From positions 13,496,593 through 13,560,592 of the forward strand of contig CALNVZ010003432.1 in NCBI GenBank assembly GCA_940671915.1: DNA of 64,000 bases. Direction: 5' to 3'. Both the position numbers and the translations under genes were made by a program. The notes beneath the pieces were generated by a model. That model ran no database searches, was not told where the DNA came from, and saw nothing but the letters and a program-made list of their open reading frames with translations. Numbering within the stretch: position 1 is the stretch's first letter; each line of letters opens with the position of its first letter. Of this stretch, positions 25,410-37,400 are shown one piece after another. Source of the DNA: Paracentrotus lividus (taxonomy: Eukaryota > Echinodermata > Echinoidea > Camarodonta > Echinidae).

Positions 25410-26857
25410 ATTAATATAATACAAATAATGTAGTATGGGTAATAAATTACCCATGGATGCAAATAATGTAGGGCCCAAGTAGTGGCATCTGTTTCCTCTT
25501 TCAGCTCACCCCTTTTAAAATCTCACTTTTACCTGCAGCAAAGATGTGCACAAAGGGCATTCAAATATGAAATGTATGAACATGGGATACATAATTTATA
25601 ATTGCATGGATGATATAGTAAATTTAACCTTGTAAGTAACAGATATTGTATCTCCTCATTGATTTGCCACGTTAATCATATCTCGTCCCCTTCCCGCAAT
25701 GGCGGTACAAATACGTTAAGTACCTGCTTGCGGGAAGGCAACAAACTGCTCCTCAGTAGCGCTTTCCCAATGACATGTAAAACTGACCAATGTCCGACCC
25801 ATCCTCTCCTTTAAATAATAGATGTAGGCTAAGCAGGTGATTGAAGGCAAGACATATACTGGCTCGTCCCGCAGCTTGGTAACTTACACGTACCTTCCCC
25901 TAGAAGGCCCCTTGTTCGGTTGCAGGTGCTCAACCTAATGCCTATCGCTGTATCCTGAAGTACAGGATACGCATTTTGAGTTTGTCATTTCCACGCTTAG
26001 TCTTTATAATTACAGGAGGTGGGGTTATTAAAAGGTCATGATACACATAGCATGTCCATGCCTGTCGTAGTTAATCTCGTTATGGATCGGTGCTCAAAGC
26101 GATGAATAATACAAAACATACACAGTATGAGTGAATGAATAGAGGGTTAATTACTTCTTCAGAATTTCAATGTTTTAACATTCATATGTTTGAATAGTTT
26201 ATGGCACAAAAATAGATGATTTTTGTGTCATTAAATTGCAATTAAGATTTGTAAGGCCTACATTGTGTCTGTCAACCTGCTAACAAAAAATATATTAAAC
26301 ATTGTATGAAAAAGATTTGTTGATGCTAGATTTAATTAATTATTGATTGAAATATATAAATTTTCCTGCGGTTTGTATTTCACTATATCTTAAAAAGGGT
26401 ATGGGGGATTGTAAAGGGGGTGGGGGGGGGGGGGGAGGCGTTCGATTGATGCCTGACCATAGTTGCATGTCGTGCTAGACAACTAGTGGACAATTAATGA
26501 GACTTGAAGGCCCCAGTACTTGACACGGTAATGACTGGCGAGAGACAGCTGTAGTTTAGTAGTACTAGGCAAGGTTCTTACTAATGCTCCACTTTATTGG
26601 ATTTCTTCCCCTGTGCCTGGATGATCAAAAGAAAAAAAGAAAGAAAGAAAGTACAAGAACAGACCATGTCTTATGATCGTGACCCTCATGCAGTACCGAA
26701 ATGCCAAGCTGAGTCAAAGTGCGCTATGTTGAAGAGGAGGATGACTTAATTTCCTGCTTCTACGAAGTTCAGATGTAGTCCCCCTAAAATGAAGTTATAA
26801 TAGAGAGTGGCAGGGAGAAAGTGAAGCATGTATGAGGGGACTTTTTCTTTATTTTAA

Positions 26858-27188
26858 AGGGGTTGTTTAACTTCATTTAGGATCAAAAATAAAATTTCTC
26901 TTCCAGCTAATGCTGTAATCATTTTGCAAACCTTTATGTAAGACAGGAATTGCCTGAGAGTTTTAAGTTTTTTGTTTGCTTAATTGCTGACATATTTTTG
27001 ACTGAATACCATCAGTCATAAGCGTCCCCGGGTACTCTGAATTTAACACTTCAGTCTTTAATATTATGAAGCATGTCATTATGCTTATAGAACAAAGTTT
27101 TCTGGGTTTCCTCTTGACTTATTATTTCATAGAATATAGAGCCCCACAGCTCAGATTTTTGCAAACTTCCACAAAGTTATTCAATCCC
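26858..27188. mobile_element. TTAA-flanked non-autonomous element X
   Basis: The left end is aggggttgtttaacttcat. The right end, inverted, is agggattgaataactttgtg. TTAA lies at 26854-26857 and 27189-27192. A TTAA target suggests piggyBac-type transposition, but the ends are not diagnostic. It abuts element Y, sharing one TTAA. Confidence 0.65.
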
Positions 27189-27192
27189 TTAA

Positions 27193-27624
27193 AGGGATTG
27201 AGTAACTTTCAAAAACAAGAGCAAATAGATCAAGATCAGTAAAATTATATTGTTCCAACAGTAAAAACAAACTACTGAAAGTTTCAGATCAAATGGAAGT
27301 CATTTACTACCTTAAAACAGTGTCACAAGCAATGCCAAACATACAGCCGAACACCCTCTGCTGCCTAGAACAGCAGGCCGCTAGGGACGACAGGAAATGG
27401 GTGTATGTTGTGCTATGTGGAAAAAGCACATGGTTTTATAAACCATCCGGGGTTGGTTTATAAAATTTGAGTATGAAATCATTGATATCTCGAAGGTAAG
27501 GCAAGCAATTAGCTTGCAATTTTGAAGAGATACCAGACTGACCTTAGTGTTTATAATTATGTTGGCAAAATAAGCTAAATCAAATAAATCTTATTTGAAT
27601 ATCATTCAATGTTACTGCATCCCT
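27193..27624. mobile_element. TTAA-flanked non-autonomous element Y
   Basis: The left end is agggattgagtaactttcaa, related to the right end of X. The right end, inverted, is agggatgcagtaacattgaa. TTAA lies at 27189-27192 and 27625-27628. With X it forms the perfect palindrome caatcccttaaagggattg at the junction. Confidence 0.65.
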
Positions 27625-27628
27625 TTAA

Positions 27629-28199
27629 AGGGGACCAATACCCAAGGAAATAGTCACTTTTATATGAAAGAGCACAGTGAGAGGAGCAATTTAAAAAAAG
27701 TTTTATCAAAAAACGATTATAAAATAAGGAGAGTTATGGAAGTTTGAAAGGTCTCGTATGTTCTATGGGGACCCTCAAATTTGCTTCAAAATGGACGATT
27801 TTATGGACAACTCTCCATTTGTTTTGTACACAAATTTTCAGATTTTCCCCATTTTCTTTCAAAATATGTCTCATTTACTTCTGAGCTCAAAATATGTCAT
27901 GGAAAAATATATTTCACACAACATATGTTGAGCTCAGAAGGAGGTAAGACATATTTTGAAAGAAAATGGGGAAAATCTGAGAATTTGTGTACAAAACAAA
28001 TGGAGAGTTGTCCCTAAAATCGGCCATTTTGAAGCCGATGTTGCCAATTTGAAGATCCCCATAGAATGTACAATGAGACTTTTAAAACTTCCATAACTTT
28101 TTTATTTGATAACCAATTTTGATGAAACTTTTTTTAAATTGCTCTTCTCATTATGCTCTTTCCTATAAAAGTGATTATATCCTTAGGTATCGGTTTCCT
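27629..28199. mobile_element. TTAA-flanked long-hairpin element Z
   Basis: The two halves are inverted copies over most of their length, with a centre near 27900-27930, so the element can fold into one long hairpin with arms of roughly 270 bp. The left end is aggggaccaatacccaagg. The right end, inverted, is aggaaaccgatacctaagg. TTAA lies at 27625-27628 and 28200-28203. An open frame at 27781-28017 runs through the hairpin and is a by-product of it. Confidence 0.85.
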
Positions 28200-30327
28200 T
28201 TAATGATGGTTAAGTAGGCCTACATTCGACTACACACCATGACACGAGTTAACAAATAAAACTCAAGGTGGTGTGGAGAATTATAACTAGCAGAGTGTTA
28301 TTAACTTTGGAAAATTACTGTTAAAACAATCACATTTTAAAAAGTTCACATGTCTAGTTATCAAATATTTGATGTACTCTTACAAGTTGACAGATTTTGC
28401 AAGGGCTACATTTTGTAATAATTATTAAGCATGCACATAATAGTATGCAATACAATAAAGAAAATCTCCACATTAAAAGCTTATTTTGGTAAGTAGTAAA
28501 TATTTCATTTGTGTCCAACATAATAATGTTTGGTTTGGTGTGAGTAGCCTAAATATGCATCATGAAACAAAAAGGTATTGATGTTTGCATAGTTTTTAAT
28601 TATATATTAACCACTTGACTGCTGCATGGTGCTAATTGCACAGTATGGGTATGACCAGCGTGGCGCTGGCGCTTCAGAACAGACAAAGCTCAGACAATAG
28701 CATGAGCATGTAATATTATGTGGTCCGCGTACAGTGTACAAATGCCAAGCACATATTACGTGGTCCGCAGCCAACTGGTTAAATTCATTGATTGATGTAT
28801 ATCAAAAGGTGAAGAGATTCTCATCTTTCATGGGAAATAGGAAACTTGGAAAGAATGCCAGTGATTTATGACTTGATATCTTGTATCCTTTGATATATCA
28901 ACATTCATTATCATTCATGTCAACCTTTGTTTCATGAACATTGTTTCTAATAACTGAACACCAGAAATTCAAACCACGTGGAAAACATTCAAAATGCATG
29001 CCTTGGTTGCTACTGGGTTTTGATGAGTCAGCCAAAAATTCATCTTATCATAAAAAAATGATTTGAAGTGTTACATCAAATATGTATCAAATATACATGG
29101 GTTGGCATGCATCCTTTATACGAGAGAAGGGGGAAATTACAGTCAGACGTGATGTTTTGTGCGAGCCGCTTAATAACATTTTCTGGGCTGATTACACATG
29201 GCATTTCATTTCCGCACTTGCTGTCACAAATGTGGGTCTCGTGCAATTTGGAGAGAGAGAAAGAGTTGGCATCGTGGCCTGGGGAACGAAGCACTAGCGC
29301 ATGCATTGATTGAACTCGGTGTAACCATTGATCAATAAAAGACAGCATCAACAAACACCATTGCTGTGTGTGCATAGGGGCCGTCTCCAGAGGAGGCTAG
29401 GGCGGAAACTAACCAGGTGATATGCTTCAAACAATGCGACGCAAAAAGATCTTGGGAAACGTTCTGAATTGTTGCCATATATCGGAGAGCTTGGATGTAA
29501 TAAGATTGCTTTAAAAAAAAAAAAATGAGAGGGAAGATAGAATATTGACTGACAACCACTTGCCCTATATAGAATGAAATGTACATTGGTCACCATGGTA
29601 ATAATTGAAAGTGGTAGCAGAGATGGATGAATGAGTTGAACTGAAAATAATTTAATGATGTTATCTTGGTAGGGCTGAGCAAAATATAGGTATTTATGGC
29701 AACAGTAAAAGCTTGATTGCATATTAGAGCAGGAGAATTGTGCATATTCATTTTAGATAACGATGGTGAATGACAGATAAAGGATCATATCTTCTTTAAT
29801 ATATTGAAAATAAACTTAGGCTGTGGGTCATCTGACTCTAAGCAGTGAACTGTAATTTGTATCACACCTGTACAAACTATTACAAAAAGACAAAATCAGT
29901 TTGTGGGAGGTAGATGTTTGTTTAGTTCTTTTAATTCTTTTAATAAAGTTTTTATGTGTACATTTTCATGGAAGAAATGTTACTGCTTGTAATTTTTCAT
30001 TATCATTCGTTGTAAGTTACAATAGTATATACATATATTACAATGAAAATGATGTACTGTCTCAATATCTTTTTCTTATATATTGATTTTGTGTTCTTTT
30101 GATAAATGCCTATGTGGTTGAAATCTTTTATCTAAATAAAACAGTTTGGATATATTGAAGTTGTTGTAATAACTGTACTAAGGTGGTGCCAAACAGGATA
30201 TTGATGAAAGAATTATGTGCTTTGTATCCGTTGGAAAAGGTACTGTACAAATTCTTTGATTTATTATATTAGTCTGGAGATTGACCTTAATTTATAATTT
30301 ATTTTTTATCTCTTTTTTTTTCCTCAG

Positions 30328-30444
30328 AGCTTTGAAGTTCTTGTTGATCGTGTTGGTATCTCGAGTGCTTCATTGCGTCCTTTGGAGTTCTTGGTTGATC
30401 AACATCTTCTCTTTGTGAAGGATAAAGAGATCCAAGTATTCAAG
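30328..30444 (+). CDS. JMJD1C: KDM3/JMJD1C-like histone demethylase, exon B
   Basis: The exon has 39 codons, phase 0 at both ends, bounded by acceptor ttttttttcctcag and donor caag|gtaaga. It begins S-F-E-V-L-V-D-R-V-G-I-S and continues S-L-R-P-L-E-F-L-V-D-Q-H-L-L-F. In human JMJD1C I recall a corresponding TFKPLV...SSVTAVEFLVDKQ stretch directly after the W-P-A-L of exon A, so it is the next piece of the N-terminal region. The alternative acceptor two bases downstream (ag|c) would shift the frame and is less likely. It is intact with good splice sites. The phase does not fit exon A's strongest donor. Confidence 0.78.
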
Positions 30445-31477
30445 GTAAGAAATAGTTCATCAAATCAACGATAAAATATTAGAATATTAGAATAGAATAA
30501 GGATATAATATACATCTCGGGCAAAAATTATTAGACCAAGCTTTTTTTTTTCATTCAGGGTATCAGTGTTGTGAATTTTTGGAATCAAATCAAAGACGGG
30601 ATGCAGGAACACAAGCCAGTCAACAAGAAAGACCTCTGAATTTTTAAAGCAAATGGGCTGCAATGATAAGGGAGAAGAAACCCAGGTGAAAAAAGAGCTT
30701 TGTCTAATAATTTTTTCCAAAGCTGTCTAGGGGGCGTACAATTTAGTGCTTCATGCAATGGGCGTGAAGTATTGTTATGATTTCCCAGCTTTTCTTCTTA
30801 TTATCACACTCGAGCATTATGAGACATATTTCCTTCTGGCACTGATTCATCTCACCCTGGGTCAAGTGCATCAAATGCAGATAAATGTCTTGTCAAAGGG
30901 CAATTGACAGTCCACAAGAGGCCCATTAACCTTAACCCTTCTACGAATGAATTAGAATAGGAAACAAATTAATCAAATAATTGGCTAGATTAACAATAAA
31001 CTATTTACCTACTATTTTGAATAGCTGACAGGCAAGTTGTATAAATTAACTTGTTGTTGCTATGTCAGTTAAACATGAAGCTGTAAGAGGTTTTTCTCAC
31101 CTCGATTAATAACTAATGTATGCAGTCTGAGATGAAAACAGGATACCGTTGAAGAGCAACCCCTGTGTCTTTGACGTCACTATTAAAGACATGTCTTCAT
31201 TTCATAACCCCATTTTCTCATGCCCTACATGTTTTGTTACTAAGAATTGAAAAATTATTGAAAATCGGTTGAGTGGAATGTGTTTACTCATGGCAATGTT
31301 TTCAAGTGTATAAGGGTAAACTGGAATGTAGGACATGCTATATGAAACCTGAGAGCGTCTTTGAGAGTTTAACAAGTTTCCATCCCCCTCAAGTCTTGTT
31401 TTTGAATTATAAGGATTGGGAGAGCCTGAAGAGAAGGTATTTGCTGGAGAAGGGAAGCTCTGAGGAATGGTGGAAAG

Positions 31478-31844
31478 GGTGCGTTCATGGTCTAAAACTA
31501 AATTTAAACAGGAAAATGAATCATGATACAAAACGGAAATATATTGTGAAATGAAGGTTGCGTTTATAGTTCAAATTTTTGGTTTTAATTATGTCTTTCA
31601 GATCTCAATTAAGAAGAAAATTTATATGTAAAAAAAGCGTTTTGAAAGATGATCTGCTTCAATTTTGACCTTGAGTATTGGGAGTGCAGTAAGCTGTGCT
31701 GAGAGCGGGGAATTTAAAGTCGACCTAGGCACTTTGCTGGATGAAAACCACTCCTGGGAATTCCATTTTGTGCCACTGACACCGTGCATTTTGTATTACG
31801 ATTCATTTTTCTGTCTACATTTTTAATTTGACCATGAACGCACC
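31478..31844. mobile_element. MITE, family with 'ggtgcgttcatggtc' ends (copy 1)
   Basis: The left end is ggtgcgttcatggtc, followed by aatttaaacagg and aatgaatcatgata. The right end is the inverted copy, gaccatgaacgcacc, preceded by ttacgattcatt. Three relatives lie at 40397-40834, 46606-47070 and 53715-54057. All carry the aatttaaa(c).. atgaatcatgata block just inside the ends. It has no coding capacity. Confidence 0.8.
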
Positions 31845-32105
31845 ACCCATAGTTGAGTTGATATTCAAGTCAGGCTCTATTTTTCTGGCCTCTAACCAGA
31901 TACATGGCTGGAAGGATGAGATGAAAGATTCATGACCAAGTTCTCTTTCTCTATCTCTTTCTTTGTCTCTGCATCTCGACCTTTTCCTTTCAACCTCCAT
32001 CTCTCTCACATTGCTCTTACATATTCACTCATGGGCATGAATCCTTGTCAGCGGCACAAAATGGAATTCCCAGGAGCGGTTTTCATCCAGCAAAGTGCCT
32101 AGGTC
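31722..32105. repeat. 59-bp inverted repeat pair overlapping a MITE
   Basis: The arm at 31722-31780 (gacctaggcactttgctgga, then tgaaaaccactcctgggaattccattttgtg) is repeated inverted at 32047-32105. Only the left arm lies inside the MITE ending at 31844, so the two structures cross. This could be an older element into which another inserted, or a rearranged composite. Confidence 0.85.
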
Positions 32106-33111
32106 ACACAGGCTGCCATTTATGTTCTTTCCTCTCTGAAGCAGATATTGCCCTGAATATTGATTCGATCTGACAAGTCTCTCTTTCCCCCCAAATGCAT
32201 CTTTTTGGTTGGATCTTTGTGCGAGCTGAGCTGTGTCTGTGCTTATGTTTTACAGTGAAGATTCTGAGAAAAGGGAGACATCAGACATGCAATATTGGTT
32301 TGATATAAGTAACTTTCTATTGCCTCCCCTCCCAAATAAGAATACTGTGTAATACGCAGTATAGGAGAAGTTTGTCATTCCAATTAATTCTATAAACATA
32401 GACTATTTATGGAAAGGCATTAGGATGTTTTCATTGTGAGCAGCTATGCTTTAGACTTCCATTAATGAATAAAACCCTAACCATCTCCTCGGGAATACCA
32501 CAATTTGCGGTTTGAAATAAAGAAGGTGATAATCTGGGATTAAAATCCAACACAATTTGGGATGGTAATGAAAAACATTGATGGTGCGGTGCCTGGACTG
32601 AGCTCCACGCCCTTTTGGGTTACTCGGGGTTTTGGAAAGGAATCAAAATACTGGACCACCGGCCTTGACAGGCTGTATCACGACACTGCCATATGTTTAT
32701 AAATAATGGTGTCTGGAAAGAAAATTTGTAATTCTTTCAGTATTTTGAGGAATCCTCCCTCTCCTTTTACATCAATCACAGCCTTGGCAAAAAATGTATC
32801 ATATTAAAATATAATTTAAAATTGTGTAAGCTTTTCCTTCTCCAACTTGAAAATTACACTGAAATTATGAAGAACAAAATGGTGCAGGTTTCCAAGAAAT
32901 TCTAGAATTTGCGCTTGATTAGAAATGATTGCAATAAGGATTGATTAATGATGTCGCCAGCTGTTTATAGCCCTTCATGAGCGATCATAAATACATCCAT
33001 CCCCATATGGCAAATACATTGGGTAGATCTGCTTTGTTGTGGTACCCCTGCAGTTTCACTTTTTGTAGGTGATCCCTGAAAGTTGTTTGAGGTCGGCCTT
33101 TGACAGGCGCA

Positions 33112-33406
33112 GCGCTACGGTGCAATTTGCATCTCATTAGCGAGCCTTCTATTTTGAATTCCCAACGAACTTCTACGTGCGTTCGAAAACGTGGACGATG
33201 AAAGTCAAAATCTTGTTTTTGTCACTGCGTCGCTTTGGCGGCCTTTCATGTGCTGAAACTTTCCACAAGAACTATCATTTTCATTACCTTGATATGGGTG
33301 AAAAAATAATTGAATTCCGTGGGGTAAAACTTGAGATATCATCATGTTTTCAAACAAGACTTACCGAAAACAAGCTAACTACTATTTGTTGACACAACCG
33401 TAGCGC
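33112..33406. repeat. Short inverted repeat around a GC-richer 295-bp block
   Basis: The words gcgctacggtg at the left and ccgtagcgc at the right are inverted copies, and the block between has raised CpG content. It might be a MITE with short ends or chance pairing upstream of the promoter-like region. Confidence 0.35.
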
Positions 33407-33554
33407 AAATGCTACGATCATGAAAAGTATATTTACATATTCATGAGGCTTCATTCCTTATATGGTGCTAGTGTTCGCTGGGCCCGTCTTATATTTTGAG
33501 AGAAAACCATAGTTTTGTACAGGCCTTTACATAGAAAATTGGACTCAACGAAAT

Positions 33555-33719
33555 TCGAGAAATGACGTCATTTCTTTTTAGAAAAGTAGAGCGCATGCGC
33601 TGTGCAACGAAGAGCTGGCTCGCTCGCGATCAGCTGTTCACGCTCACGTGTGTGGCGTGGTGGTTTGTGTTTTGACGTGATCGCTGGAAGAAAACAAAGG
33701 CGATCGAAGCCCATATTTC
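33555..33719 (+). promoter_or_regulatory. CpG-rich promoter-like block with possible non-coding first exon
   Basis: In AT-rich surroundings this block holds a full palindromic CRE, tgacgtca (33563-33570), an NRF1-type site, gcgcatgcgc (33591-33600), cagctg (33631-33636) and the E-box cacgtg (33645-33650). They are followed by a strong donor, ttc|gtaagtat, at 33720. This combination is typical of a housekeeping TATA-less start with a short first exon. It lies between exons B and C. Human JMJD1C has a known shorter isoform lacking the first ~180 residues, so an internal start is plausible. A separate non-coding transcript is the alternative. Confidence 0.45.
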
Positions 33720-33915
33720 GTAAGTATTTTGTCCGCATTCATGATTTCTATTATATATTTTTGAGCTCAGAATATTATCGAATCATTGTAGTTTCTTTTC
33801 AAAGCTGTCACAAGATGTAAAATCACTGGAAATGACCGATTTTGCACTCTTCATTTTTTCGTAAACTGCGTGGGTTTCGTGTTTGCGCGGTGAGTGATGA
33901 GTGTGTTGTCGGTGT

Positions 33916-33949
33916 CGTAGCTGAGCTGAGCTGAGCTGAGCTGAGCTGC
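33916..33949. repeat. (GAGCT)n short tandem repeat
   Basis: Five to six copies of the pentamer gagct/gctga lie just downstream of the CpG-rich block. Confidence 0.85.
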
Positions 33950-34865
33950 GGGAACGATGAATTATCAAATTATTTAGCCTATATTTTTTTAAAGTATTTA
34001 TTTGCATGAAAATACATATGCATGCTCTTGATTTCATTTCATGACTGTTATTATTTTTCCCCTTCAAAGCTTCATTCTTTTGTCACGCCTTTTGAAGTGG
34101 TTAAACTAAGTGCCCATCTCCCTGGCCTAGCTGTGCTCAATTTTCTTTGAATGAAATATCTTAATTTGTCAAACCATGTACAGGACAAGGATCAAGGGGG
34201 TCGAAATATTCCAATATCAGTAGGCCTATATTTTAGCCTCTATTCTGTGTTTGCTATATGTTATTGTGTTGATGATGTAGGAAAATAGTTTGTCGATAAT
34301 TATTATTTTATTTTTATTTTATGTTGTACGATGGTACATTGTGTATAGACCTACTCCAATATTTTTTGATATTTATGAATATATTACTAGGATCTACATG
34401 ATGTGTCTGCCTGAACAAAGATACCTGTTGATTAGACTAGAGTTTGACGAATATCTATCCAGCCAGATGCAGACAATGTTCTTAAATCGGTATGTGAATA
34501 TCTCTTTTTATAGTTTAAGAAATATTAATTACTACATGTGCTGGCATGCAGAGTTATACAGTTTCTGTTACGTAGGCCTACCCAGTTACAACATTAATTC
34601 AGCCATATAAGACGAGACTAAAAAAAATAAAATACAAGATTTCACAGTCTCTCTTTGGAGAAATTATTTAATTACTGTGATGCAATCCATTGTGGAATGG
34701 TTTTAATATCAATGTTATCCATTGATTTATCGTAATTTTTAACAATCGTTATTTAGAGGTCAATTAATATCTTGACTTGTCATAACACAAATTTGGAACA
34801 GTGAATCCGCAGATCTTTTCCATCGGTGTTCTTGATACAAAAGGTTCCTTAATTCCTTGTACTGA

Positions 34866-34910
34866 TTTTTTTGATTTTTTGATTTTTGATTTTTTTTTAA
34901 AAATAATAAT
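34866..34910. repeat. (GATTTTT)n T-rich repeat
   Basis: Repeated tgattttt units grade into a T run and then A run. Low complexity. Confidence 0.7.
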
Positions 34911-35350
34911 TCTGACCCCTCCCTCTTTTTTAGTACAGACCTACATTGTGCACCTCACTTGAAGGAAGAGAGAGAGAGATCCTGATAAATAGCATTCATC
35001 AGCCAGTTATTCAGTCGGCCAAACTTCCATCTGTCCATACAGTTATCAGCCCTCTTTCGTTGAACATGTTGAAGAGTCGACGTACTTCATATAGATTTTC
35101 GCATGATAGATAGCAACTTATTAAGTGTAATACTCAAATGAAAGACAATTTTTTAAAGTATTAAAGTTGTAATACAGTCAACTCCATGAATATCAGGTCT
35201 TGTTACCAAGGTATTACCTAATTCTTTATTGAACAATTTTAAAATATATCATTATCTAATTTTGCTCGTCATAAAGGGAGTAGACTGTATTCTTTAAGTT
35301 TATAAACCATTGGGTGATAATAATGATGAACATACTTGTAATCATTACTC

Positions 35351-35734
35351 ATGGTGGTATCTTACTTTGCGGAGACGGCTTTGAGACAGTTTTGGAACTT
35401 CTCGCGGAGACGATCTCACAGACGTTTCATGAGTCTCGGGATTCTCAAACTGTCTCAAAGTTAAGTCCTTATCTGTCTTCACAACGGAAATGGGTATCCG
35501 GAGACATCTCCGCAATGGAATTTTCAGGATGGTCTCTGATTTGTTTTTTCGCGTTCACGGAGACGGAATTTGGGACTATTTTGAGACGGTTGTGAAATTC
35601 CTGAGATTCATGAAACGTTGCAGGGAGGGGGGGGGGGGAGTCTCTGTGACAAGTTTCAAAACGGTGCTCAAAATTGTCTCAAAGTAATGCAAAATTCATC
35701 TCAAAGCCATCTCAGTGAAGTGAGATACCACCAT
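35351..35734. mobile_element. 384-bp MITE with 'atggtggtatc' ends
   Basis: The left end is atggtggtatcttactttgc. The right end, inverted, is atggtggtatctcacttcac. Inside, both halves carry gagacggctttgagacagtt-like words in inverted order (ctcaaagccatctc at the right). Many internal copies of gagac/gtctc give a repetitive hairpin-prone core. It is interrupted by a G run near 35626-35640. Confidence 0.8.
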
Positions 35735-35765
35735 CAAGGTGTATTTCCTACCATGCCAATTCTGT

Positions 35766-35905
35766 AAACTTCCCTCTTCTCCCCCACCCTTTTTTCTTCT
35801 CTCTCTCCTCTCTCCTCTCTCCCTCTTTCTCTTCTCGTCTCTTCCCCTCTTTCTCTCTCGTTCTCCCCTTTCTCTCTCGTTCCTCACCTCTTTCTCTTCG
35901 TTTTT
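35766..35905. repeat. Pyrimidine (CTCT)-rich low-complexity tract
   Basis: Almost only C and T on the plus strand, as irregular tctctc/ccctctttc units. The R/E/K-rich open frame on the opposite strand is a by-product. Confidence 0.85.
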
Positions 35906-37260
35906 ATCTACCTAGCACAGGCATATTTTTTCTCTATCGTCTTTCATTTATTTATACAGTTTCAAATATTTATTTTGTATGCATGCTTAAATACCATAGT
36001 CACAGAAAACAAGATGTAAATTTAAATGTTTCACAGATTTTAACATGTTGCAGCCTCATTTTTACAAATGTTTAATACAACCACTATGTGTAGTTCTGAC
36101 TCGAGTTTCTCTCTACTGTTGATGCTCTTTTATTTTTTCAAATAAAAGGTGTCTTTGATAGACAGAAATCTTAAATAAACATTGCTTCTTACACTCTTTA
36201 CAATGTATTTAGTATGTGTGGGTGATGAGATGCTGAGTGAGTGTTGATACTCAATGAGATAATTAAATGCCGTAAATGTAGGTTCGAAACCAATTTTTGT
36301 AGAATAAAGAGGGAGAAAAGTAAAAGTGCTGTATGTTTACAATGCTTGGCCAAGGCGTTTGAGAGGAGGCTGAACTGATGAAAAATATGGATATTTCACA
36401 TTTTTTTAAAATGGCTACTTTAATGACCCCTCTCAGGCTCCACTTGCCCACATGTACTCTATTACATTGACTAGGAGTCAAATGGTTGTCGATGAACATG
36501 TTTTGAAAAAAAAAAAACAAAAGCCACACATGTCTCAAGACATAAACACTGAAAAATAATAAATGCATTCACACAAATTAGTATTGATCTTGTCTATATA
36601 CCATTTATTAAGAAAAAAAATTCAGAGAAGGTTGATTTCTCAAAAGACTATAATTATTAGAATTCCTTGAGCAATCAAAATATGAAATCCGCTGGCCGTA
36701 TCCAGGATTTCAGGATGTGGGGGAGGGGGGGGGCCTCGTAATTTTTTCAGATATTTAACGTACAGGTCAATGACGCGTGTTTTCAAATTCTAGGGGGGCC
36801 GCGCCCCCGCCTGATCTTGCCATTAGAGAGAAAGAATAGAATTATATAGGCTACATGGTTAACCAGCGCCCCAAAGAAATTGTTAAACAAAATAAGCATA
36901 TTTAATTACAAATATATATCATTTAATGATAATTATACGTTTATGATACTTATAATATAAAGGTGGAAATCTCCCAAAGAAAGAAAAGGGGAACACATAA
37001 AATACTGATATTATATTTTTAAGTGGTTAAAGGGCCTTCAATATCAATCACATAATAATTAATTACGAGGTGAAAACTGATGTGGCATGGACCTTCAAAC
37101 CATAGAAATTCCCAAGCACACAAAAAGAAGATATAACCAATATATACATTTTTAACTTGATTCGACTAAAAAAAATAATAATGAAATAATAATAATTGTT
37201 CAAATACGAGGTGCAGTCTCACGTGGAACAACTAAATGAGGAACAATATATTACCATCAC

Positions 37261-37400
37261 TGATCTCCATTCTCGCGCGTCCGTGCGCAGCCAGCCTGAC
37301 GTGCGCACAGCTCAACATCACACACTCCATTTAGATCACGCGGGACTGTAATGAGGATTTAACATACAGGCGGCAATGGTCGTACGCCAAATGCCGCGAA
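37261..37400. promoter_or_regulatory. CpG-rich block, possible regulatory region
   Basis: It carries clustered CpG dinucleotides (tctcgcgcgtccgtgcgcag, tgacgtgcgcac, atcacgcggg) in AT-rich intron. There is no clear exon or splice site attached. It may be an enhancer, an alternative promoter or a chance patch. Confidence 0.25.

Larger units (their letters stand above)
23414..30327. other. Intron between exons A and B, distal part
   Basis: I see no exon with both splice sites and a recognisable product. The contents are a TA-flanked MITE (24395-24785), a short perfect hairpin (25382-25409), three abutting TTAA-flanked elements (26858-28199) and low-complexity runs, for example G-rich at about 26416-26438 and GAAA-rich at about 26629-26650. 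Open frames in 24518-24772 and 27781-28017 lie inside mobile elements. Confidence 0.6.

Noticed and set aside
31273..31554. 93-codon open frame with a C-R-T-C-Y stretch
   Set aside because: It looks protein-like in part but runs into the end of a MITE, has no good splice sites and matches no family I know.
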